Assembly (NCBI RefSeq): GCF_039537705.1
Contig: NZ_BAABBA010000007.1
Location: 124,001 to 188,000, forward strand
Direction: 5' to 3'
Length of the DNA stretch: 64,000 nt
Origin: Georgenia daeguensis
GTDB taxonomy: Bacteria > Actinomycetota > Actinomycetes > Actinomycetales > Actinomycetaceae
The notes below the pieces were generated by a model. It made no database searches. It saw nothing but the letters and a program-made list of their open reading frames with translations, and was not told where the DNA came from. Made by a program: the position numbers and the translations under genes. Numbering within the stretch: the stretch's first letter is position 1; each line of letters opens with the position of its first letter. Below are positions 15,452 to 21,201 of the stretch, piece by piece.

Positions 15452-16119
15452 CGCAGGGTGGAGACGACGGCGTCGAAGAGCTCTGTCAGCGCGTCGCCCA
15501 GCTCGGCCTCGGGGTCGTCCGCGGGCTCGAGGACGGCGAGGGTCAGGGCGAGGAACTCCGCCGGCCGGCCGGGGATGCCGATCAGGTACCGCACGTGCCG
15601 GCTCGTCGCGCCCTCGGCGGGCTCGACGTCGTCGAACGCACCGGCCAGCGGACCCGCCGGGGCACCGGCGGCCTGGAGCGCGCGCTCGGCCCGGGCCACC
15701 TCCGTCGCGAGCTGGGCCGTGACGTCGCGCCGCGTGAGCGAACGGACGGCGACCGTCTCGCCGACGGCCACCGGCTCACCGGCCCCGCGGGCGACCATCG
15801 CCACGAGGACGTCCTCGTGCGCTGCCTCGCCGGCCTCGGGGACGGTGACCACCGTGGCCATCACCGAGGCGGGGAGCGTCAGGCCCTCCACCCGGTCGAC
15901 GGGCACCAGGAGATCGATCGCGCCGCGCGCGCGTGCGTCCGCAACGAGGCCGCGTAGCTGGTTCTCGACAGCGCGCCGCAGGGCCGGGGCGCTGTCCCGG
16001 GGCACCGACGCGGTCAGGTGGTCGACGAGAGCGCTGACCTTGCTCTCGGCACCGTCGTCGCCGTCGATCTCGAGCCGCACCCAGCCGGGCGGGACCGTGA
16101 CGGAGTACAGGCGGCTCAC
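15442..16119 (-). CDS. uncharacterised protein of T7SS-like operon (225 aa)
   Basis: Not recognised. A 225-residue soluble protein starting SRLYSVTVPPGWVRLEI, a short beta segment, followed by a helical block (SALVDHLTASVPRDSAPALRR cut before its end) and a central mixed region. It ends in a helix with VVSTLRWS. The ending DAVVSTLRWS loosely resembles the LLEEVRW close of the next gene, and both have similar size, so the two may be distant paralogues. The ATG overlaps the stop of the T7SS-signal-like gene (ATGA). Confidence 0.75.
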   Translation of the reverse strand: MSRLYSVTVPPGWVRLEIDGDDGAESKVSALVDHLTASVPRDSAPALRRAVENQLRGLVADARARGAIDLLVPVDRVEGLTLPASVMATVVTVPEAGEAAHEDVLVAMVARGAGEPVAVGETVAVRSLTRRDVTAQLATEVARAERALQAAGAPAGPLAGAFDDVEPAEGATSRHVRYLIGIPGRPAEFLALTLAVLEPADDPEAELGDALTELFDAVVSTLRWS

Positions 16120-17495
16120 CTGGCGCCGCCGTCGGCCAGGGCCTTGTCCATCTGCTGACGGTAGTCGGAGAACGGCTGGGGCTCGCCGAGGGGGTCGTTC
16201 CAGTCGAACAGGTACGGGTTGCCGCCGTTGGCGAGGCTGTACGTGGTGAGCTTGTTGTTCACCCAGTCGTCGCCGGCGTCGACGACCGGCTTGACGGCAT
16301 ACTCCTTGGCCACGTGCGCCCCGCCCTCGATCAGCGCGGCCCTGGTCGCGAGGCCGGCGAGCTCGCGGTTGCTGTAGGCGCCGCGGAAGGAGTCGTTGAG
16401 CATCGACATCTGGACGTAGTTGCGGTTGCCGGACGCGAAGGTCGCGGGCACCGCGTCGATCTCGTACCGGGGCGGGACGAGGTTGGAGGCGGCGAACAGG
16501 GTGCCCTGCCCGGTGCGGCTGAGCACCCGGCCCAGGACGTTGCCGGCGACCTTCTGGACGCCCTTGCCGGCGAGCTTCGACACCTGGCCCTTGGCGAGGC
16601 CGGTGAGGAACTCGACGGCGGACTTCTTGCCGCGCACCACCTGGATGACGTCGATCGTCGTCCGCGCCACCTTGATGACCCGCTGGATCTTGGCGAGCGC
16701 GCTCAGGACGCGCAGGGCCATCACGAGCAGCCCGCCGCCGGGGACGAACAGCAGCACGATGGAGGCGACGAGGAGCAGGATCTCGAACTTGTCGAGGATG
16801 TCGGAGATGACCTTCAGCGCCTTGTCGAGGAAGTCGACGACGTCGCCGAGGAAGTTCCCGACCTTGTCCCAGAAGCTGTCCTTGAGCGCGTTAGTCTCGG
16901 CCAGCTCGCCGATCGCACCGATGGCCGCGATGGCGGCGGCGTCACGGTCGGCCACGGCGTCGCGGATGCGCTGGACGGCCGCGTCGAAGTCGCCCTGCAG
17001 ACCGTCGACGCGTGAACGGGCGGCGGCGAGGTCCGCCGCGGGGTCCGCGGGAGCACCGGGGAGGGGGTCGAGGCCGGCGAGCTCGCGGTGCGTCTGGACG
17101 ATCGCGGCGTGCGCGGCGTCCGACTCGGCGATGCGCGCCGCCTCGAGCTGCCCGGCAGTCTCCATCACGGCCGAGAGGGCGAGGTCCGCCTTGCCCTGCG
17201 CGTCGTCGAGCCCGGTCGCGTACGCGTCGACAGCCTCGGCCGCCCCCGAGTACAGCGGCTCCGCCCGGTCGATCTGGTCCGCCACCTCCGCCGCGCGCTC
17301 GCGGAACTTCTCGACCGCCTTGGACCTCATGTCCAGGTTCCCGAGATCCCGCAGCCCCTGCGCCGCCGCGGAGATGTGCTCGGCGACGTCCCGGTACCGG
17401 CCGGCGACGGCGTGCAGCTCGCCCGGGTCGCCGGGCACGGGGTCGGACCAGAACTCGCGGGTGACCTCCCACCCGGTCGGGCGCGGCGTGCTCAT
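16116..17495 (-). CDS. T7SS-signal-like protein with membrane hairpin, putative effector
   Basis: A 459-residue protein. Residues about 15-130 look like the helical T7SS-signal domain of actinobacterial polymorphic toxins: DPVPGDPGELHAVAGRYRDV, helix-turn-helix, then AVDAYATGLDDAQGKADLAL. Past residue 200 come amphipathic helices (FWDKVGNFLGDVVDFLDKAL) and a strongly hydrophobic pair (FEILLLVASIVLLFVPGG and LLVMALRVLSALAKI). The final 130 residues, including a Tyr/Asn-rich tail, match no toxin domain I know. It overlaps both neighbours by four bases. Export by type VII secretion and toxin activity are inferences. Confidence 0.75.
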   Translation of the reverse strand: MSTPRPTGWEVTREFWSDPVPGDPGELHAVAGRYRDVAEHISAAAQGLRDLGNLDMRSKAVEKFRERAAEVADQIDRAEPLYSGAAEAVDAYATGLDDAQGKADLALSAVMETAGQLEAARIAESDAAHAAIVQTHRELAGLDPLPGAPADPAADLAAARSRVDGLQGDFDAAVQRIRDAVADRDAAAIAAIGAIGELAETNALKDSFWDKVGNFLGDVVDFLDKALKVISDILDKFEILLLVASIVLLFVPGGGLLVMALRVLSALAKIQRVIKVARTTIDVIQVVRGKKSAVEFLTGLAKGQVSKLAGKGVQKVAGNVLGRVLSRTGQGTLFAASNLVPPRYEIDAVPATFASGNRNYVQMSMLNDSFRGAYSNRELAGLATRAALIEGGAHVAKEYAVKPVVDAGDDWVNNKLTTYSLANGGNPYLFDWNDPLGEPQPFSDYRQQMDKALADGGAR

Positions 17496-17788
17496 CTCGC
17501 GCCCCCGCCCAGTCCGTCGGCCAGCTGGGTGTCGAGCTCGGCGAACGCCTCCGCCACGGTGACCATCGTCCTGCCGAGGACGTCGATGCTCTCGACCATG
17601 CGGCCGCGCTGCACCGACCAGCTGGACTGGAAGGAGTCGAGGCGGTCGTAGAGGCCGGGGTGGCCGATCGCGTCGGCCAGACCCGGGTCGCCCCCCATGG
17701 TGCCGGTCGAGAACTCGTCGCGGACCGCGGACAACGAGTCGGCGGTCGCGAGGAGCAGTTCGGTGTCGAGTCTCAGATCGTCCGCCAT
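17492..17788 (-). CDS. EspC/WXG100-like small T7SS protein
   Basis: A 98-residue, all-helical protein: a first helix with LDTELLLATADSLSAVRDEF, a turn, then SFQSSWSVQRGRMVESIDVL and a long second helix. The single Trp in the turn and the pairing of two helices are those of WXG100/EspC-type proteins, although the exact WXG is SSW. The tail AEAFAELDTQLA gives a Phe-x3-Asp version of the YxxxD/E secretion signal. GGGGGA stands three bases before ATG. It overlaps the effector-like gene by ATGA, as partners of T7SS effectors usually do. Confidence 0.78.
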   Translation of the reverse strand: MADDLRLDTELLLATADSLSAVRDEFSTGTMGGDPGLADAIGHPGLYDRLDSFQSSWSVQRGRMVESIDVLGRTMVTVAEAFAELDTQLADGLGGGAR

Positions 17789-18064
17789 GCTTCCCCCAAG
17801 GCTGGTGGCGCCGTCGGCTCGGCGCGCGGCTGCTCGGGGCAACTCTGGCGGAGCCACCCGCACCTGGGCCAGCGGCGGGCACGGGGACTTCTCCCCATGG
17901 CCGCGGACCTGCGTGCTCTCCGCGGACCTCCGTGCCACCGCGCCGCCGTGCCACCGCGCCGCCGTGCCACCGCGCCACCGCGCCACCGCGCCACCGACCG
18001 CCACGCGACTGCGCCACCGCGCCACCGCGCCACCGCGTCACCGCGCGCGCCGGAGGCGCACGCG
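17789..18064. repeat. GCCACCGCG-type minisatellite upstream of the T7SS-like operon
   Basis: Bases about 17,930-18,050 are built of GCCACCGCG (9-bp) units and GTGCCACCGCGCCGC (15-16-bp) units with a few variants. They lie between the operon's first gene and the end of the AHSA1-type gene. A short hairpin GGGGA-CTTC-TCCCC sits at about 17,883-17,896. The operon promoter should be in or next to this array; I see no good -35/-10 pair. Copy number may vary between strains. Confidence 0.75.
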
Positions 18065-18517
18065 TCAGCTCTGGCTGTCCACGTAGTGCCCGAGCACCTT
18101 GTCCCAGCCCGAGTCGTAGTCGGACCGGGCGGCTGAGCCGTCGTCCCGCGCCTCCCACCCGGTGTGGCGCAGGTGCACCCGGGTGCCGTCGGAGGTCTCG
18201 GAGAACCGCACCTCGAGCTCGGTGGCGCGGGCCGGGTCGTTGCCGGGGTGCCACGTCATGGCCAGGAGCTCGGGCGGCGACCAGCGGGTGAGGGTGCCCC
18301 AGACCTCGCGGCCGCCGTCGGGGTGCAGCTCCACCACCTGCTCGCCCACGGCGCCGCCGAAGGTGACCGCCCCGTGCTCCACGTCCGCCGTCGAGTGCGT
18401 CGCGAACGGCCACCAGGTCTCCAGCCCCTCGGTGAAGGCGCGGAACGCCTCCGTGGCGGGCACGGGCACGGTCACGACCTTCACGACCGGTGCGTAGGGA
18501 TCGGTGACGACGTCCAT
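18065..18517 (-). CDS. SRPBCC (AHSA1/START-like) domain protein
   Basis: A 150-residue single-domain protein of the AHSA1 branch of the START-like fold. It starts with VVKVVTVPVPATEAFRAFTE, has the central EVWGTLTRWSPPELLAMTWHPG, and ends with THVHLRHTGWE-like strands and a C-terminal helix GWDKVLGHYVDSQ. Members bind hydrophobic ligands or act with ArsR-type regulators; none is adjacent. GAGGAGGC stands four bases before ATG. Function cannot be assigned beyond the fold. Confidence 0.88.
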   Translation of the reverse strand: MDVVTDPYAPVVKVVTVPVPATEAFRAFTEGLETWWPFATHSTADVEHGAVTFGGAVGEQVVELHPDGGREVWGTLTRWSPPELLAMTWHPGNDPARATELEVRFSETSDGTRVHLRHTGWEARDDGSAARSDYDSGWDKVLGHYVDSQS

Positions 18518-18556
18518 GGCTGCCTCCTCGTTGCGTGGCCAGAGGCTACCGCCCGT

Positions 18557-19279
18557 TCAACGCTCGCGGACCGTCCCCAGGCCGTCCACGCGCGAGGTGA
18601 CGTCGGCCCCGCCGCCGTAGGTCACCGACCCCGTGCCCTCGACCGTGGCGGAGAGGGACCGGGAGGCCTCCACGTCGGCGCTGCCGGTGCCGCTGAGGGT
18701 CACCACCGCGTTCTCGGAGCTGAGCGCCGCCCCCTCGTAGCTGCCGGTGCCGCCGATGCGCACCTCCTGCGACCGGGCGGTCCCCGCGAGCCCGACCGAG
18801 CCGGTACCGTCGATCTCGACGAGCAGGTCGTCGACGTCGACGTCGGTCGCTCGCACCTCGCCGGTGCCCTCGACGGCGATCCTGAGGGAGTCGCCGGGCG
18901 TGAGGCTCGCGGCGACGTCGCCCGTGCCCTGGACGCCGATGGCGTCGAGCCCGGGCAGCACGAGGTCGTAGGTGACAGGGCCGAGGTCGCGCAGGCGCAT
19001 CCCCGGCCGGACGCCGAGCACGAGCACCCCGTCCTGCACCTCGGTGGTCAGCTCGTCCAGCGTGCTCTCGTGCGCGGTGACGCTCAGGGACGCGGCCGGG
19101 CCGCCGGTCCTGACCCGCAGGTCGCCGGTCCCGTCCAGGCGGACCGCGGTGACGGAGGCGTCGACGTCGTGCTTCTCGGTGGTCACCGCCCCCGTCGGGC
19201 CGGCGATGCCGCACCCGGCCGTCAGCAGGGCGACGGCGGAGAGGAGCCCGAGGGTGGCGGTGAGGGTTCTGGTCGTCAT
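18557..19279 (-). CDS. DUF2807 (head GIN domain) lipoprotein
   Basis: A 240-residue lipoprotein: MTTRTL, a hydrophobic stretch, lipobox LTAGC with Cys23. The mature part is a right-handed beta-helix-like repeat region with recurring short strands on the theme GTGxV/GTGSV (VRLDGTGDLRV, GIGVQGTGDVAA-like, DGTGSVGLAG, SGTGSADVEAS, EGTGSVTYGG), the pattern of PF10988. Such proteins often belong to envelope-stress responses together with PspC or LiaRS-type systems. The upstream region carries an 11-bp-period direct repeat suited to a response regulator. Confidence 0.88.
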   Translation of the reverse strand: MTTRTLTATLGLLSAVALLTAGCGIAGPTGAVTTEKHDVDASVTAVRLDGTGDLRVRTGGPAASLSVTAHESTLDELTTEVQDGVLVLGVRPGMRLRDLGPVTYDLVLPGLDAIGVQGTGDVAASLTPGDSLRIAVEGTGEVRATDVDVDDLLVEIDGTGSVGLAGTARSQEVRIGGTGSYEGAALSSENAVVTLSGTGSADVEASRSLSATVEGTGSVTYGGGADVTSRVDGLGTVRER

Positions 19280-19365
19280 GGTGCGGCGGCTCTTCTGCTC
19301 GGTGGCGGGGGCCGGGCGCGTCCGTGGCCCGGCCGTCCCAGTCTCGCGACGACGGCGTCCCCGCG

Positions 19366-19410
19366 GGTATCGGAGATTCTCCTGATTCCGACCCTGAGAT
19401 CTCCCTGAGA
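19366..19410 (-). promoter_or_regulatory. response-regulator-like direct repeat and promoter of the DUF2807 gene
   Basis: On the minus strand TCTCAGGG occurs twice with an 11-bp period (complements at 19392-19399 and 19403-19410). A -10-like GATACC (19366-19371) follows about 20 bases later, with no consensus -35, so the repeats cover the -35 position. One helix turn between half-sites is typical of activator response regulators. The leader to the ATG is about 80 bases. Confidence 0.55.
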
Positions 19411-19457
19411 CCCCGGCACGGCACCTGGTAGGTGCGGCGTGCGCGCGGTCTCCGCCC

Positions 19458-19673
19458 TCAGCGGGCCAGGTGCGGGGCGTGCGAACGCTCGTAGGTGTGC
19501 CTGGCGAGGAGAGCGTGGGCGCGGCGCAGCAGCTTCGGGGCGGGGCGGCCGCCGTTCTCCCAGGTCTGCCGGCGCAGCTCGCGCAGCAGATGGGCCCTCT
19601 GGGCCTGGGCGATGAGCTCGTCGTGACGGATGCGGGCGAGAACCGCGTGCGGCTCGCCGACGTAGGGGTTCAC
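19458..19673 (-). CDS. small hypothetical protein (71 aa)
   Basis: Not recognised as a named family. A 71-residue, highly basic, mostly helical protein (HDELIAQAQRAHLLRELRRQ and LLRRAHALLARHTYERS). The GTG at 19673 is preceded by AAGGAT and gives the start VNPYVGEPHAVLARI; the frame remains open to 19712 but without a better start. A consensus -35 (TTGACA) and nested palindromes lie about 160-190 bases upstream, so it has its own regulated promoter and a long leader. Similar short basic proteins are frequent in Micrococcales; function unknown. Confidence 0.6.
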   Translation of the reverse strand: MNPYVGEPHAVLARIRHDELIAQAQRAHLLRELRRQTWENGGRPAPKLLRRAHALLARHTYERSHAPHLAR

Positions 19674-19807
19674 GGTCAGATCCTTCGATCGATTCTCCGG
19701 CCGGCCCAGCACCTCGCGGTGGGCCGGCCGTTCGGCACCTCCCGGGTGCCCTCCGTGCGGCGACGTCCGCGTCGCCGGAACCAGACCGAGCTGGCCTGCT
19801 CGAGTTG

Positions 19808-19862
19808 ATGTAACCGGTTGAACGTATGACTGAGGTTACATATTCCGTAACCTTCTGTCAAG
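19808..19862 (-). promoter_or_regulatory. TTGACA promoter overlapped by ATGTAACC/GGTTACAT operators
   Basis: On the minus strand TTGACA (19857-19862) and TAACCT (19833-19838) are exactly 17 bases apart. GGTTAC-N7-GTAACC (19834-19852) fills the spacer and -10, and ATGTAACC (19808-19815) with GGTTACAT (19834-19841) forms a wider perfect 8-bp inverted repeat around the expected transcription start. This is an AT-rich island in a very GC-rich region and reads as a tightly repressed promoter for the 71-residue gene. Confidence 0.65.
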
Positions 19863-19897
19863 GGTCTGATGGTTACCTGACGAGCTGACCGCGACTC

Positions 19898-21133
19898 CTA
19901 GAGGTGCGGCTGCGCACGTCGCCCGCCCAGGACGCCCGCGCACAGCGCCGTCGCGAGCCCCGCGACGACGACGACGACCAGCCCCAGCCGCAGGCTCGTC
20001 GCGTCGGCGACCAGACCCACGACCGGCGGCGAGAGCAGGAAGCCGACCCGCAGCACCCAGCTCACCACCGTCAGCCCGACGCCGACGGGCAGCCCTGGCA
20101 GCTCGTCCGCCGCGTGCATCGCCGCGGGGACGAGGGTGGCGACCCCGAGCCCGGCGGCCGCGAACCCGACAAGGGTGGTGGGGACGCTCGGGAACGCCAG
20201 CGCCAGGCCCAGCCCGGCGGCCGTCAGCCCCCCGCCGCCCCGGACGACGGCGCGCTGGCCCAGCCGGTCGACCACCCGGTCCCCGGTCAGCCGTCCCACG
20301 GTCATGGCGACCGACAGCGAGACGAACGCCAGCCCCGCCGTCGCGCCGTCCGTGCCGAGGTAGCCGGACAGCCAGAGCGCCCCCCACGAGCTGCCGGCGT
20401 CCTCGACCAGCGCGCCGCACACGGCCAGGACGCCCAGCGCGGCCAGGGCCGTGAGCGTCGCCCGAGGCACACCGCGAAGCCCCTTGCGCACCGGGACGGA
20501 GGAATCCTCCGCCGCCGGCACGCGTTCGGAGCTCTCCGGGCCCGGCAGCATGAACCGCAGCGCCACGAGCGCGACTGCCGAGAAGAGCGCGGCCGAGATG
20601 CCCAGGTGGATCGTGAGGGGAACCTCCAGGCCGGCCGCGCCGGCGCCCATCAGGCCGCCGGTCACGGCGCCGACGCTCCAGAGGCCGTGGAACGAGTTCA
20701 CGATCGAGCGCCGGTAGATCCGCTGGACGCGCAGGCCGTGGGCGTTCTGGGCGACGTCGACGAGGGCGTCGACCGCCCCGCCCACGAGGAGGACGGCCGC
20801 CAGGACCGCGACGGAGGGGGCGAAAGAGACGGACAGCATGACGACCGCGAGCAGGACGATCCCGACGGTGGCCACGCGGGAGGACCGGAACCGTGCGATC
20901 AGCGCCGGTGCGAGCAGCCCGGCGAGCAGGGCGCCCAGCGGGAAGGCCGCGATGGCCGAGCCGTAGACGGCGTTGCTCAGCCCCAGCGCCTCCTTGATCT
21001 CCGGATAGCGGGGCACGAGGTTGGCGAAGAGGGCGCCGTTGGTGAAGAAGACCGCGGCGACGGCGGAGCGGGCCCGCCTGGCGTCGTCGGGAAGGGTCGC
21101 GCCGGGGTCCGTGCGCGGCTCGGGGGACGTCAT
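19898..21133 (-). CDS. MFS transporter
   Basis: A 411-residue major facilitator with about 12 hydrophobic segments. The N-half begins AVAAVFFTNGALFANLVPRYPEIKEAL, and a charged loop between segments 2 and 3 (LIARFRSSRVATVGI) corresponds to the family motif A. A central cytoplasmic loop rich in Ser/Glu/Pro separates the two halves (around PGPESSERVPAAEDSSVPV). The arrangement resembles the small-molecule efflux/sugar-efflux-like actinobacterial MFS group. The start is ATG 21133; no strong Shine-Dalgarno is seen. It lies 68 bases after the dikinase gene, possibly co-transcribed. The substrate is unknown. Confidence 0.88.
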   Translation of the reverse strand: MTSPEPRTDPGATLPDDARRARSAVAAVFFTNGALFANLVPRYPEIKEALGLSNAVYGSAIAAFPLGALLAGLLAPALIARFRSSRVATVGIVLLAVVMLSVSFAPSVAVLAAVLLVGGAVDALVDVAQNAHGLRVQRIYRRSIVNSFHGLWSVGAVTGGLMGAGAAGLEVPLTIHLGISAALFSAVALVALRFMLPGPESSERVPAAEDSSVPVRKGLRGVPRATLTALAALGVLAVCGALVEDAGSSWGALWLSGYLGTDGATAGLAFVSLSVAMTVGRLTGDRVVDRLGQRAVVRGGGGLTAAGLGLALAFPSVPTTLVGFAAAGLGVATLVPAAMHAADELPGLPVGVGLTVVSWVLRVGFLLSPPVVGLVADATSLRLGLVVVVVAGLATALCAGVLGGRRAQPHL

Positions 21134-21201
21134 GGCCGTTGAGCCTATGGCCCGGCGCCCACGGTCACCGAGCAGCTCGATCGTCCCGGGCACGGCGAGG
21201 G

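Noticed and set aside
17496..18413. N-terminal extension of the T7SS-signal-like protein through the small gene and repeat array
   Set aside because: The ATG at 17495 overlaps the stop of the small gene (ATGA), and the extension is low-complexity translation of the minisatellite and of the neighbouring gene in another frame.
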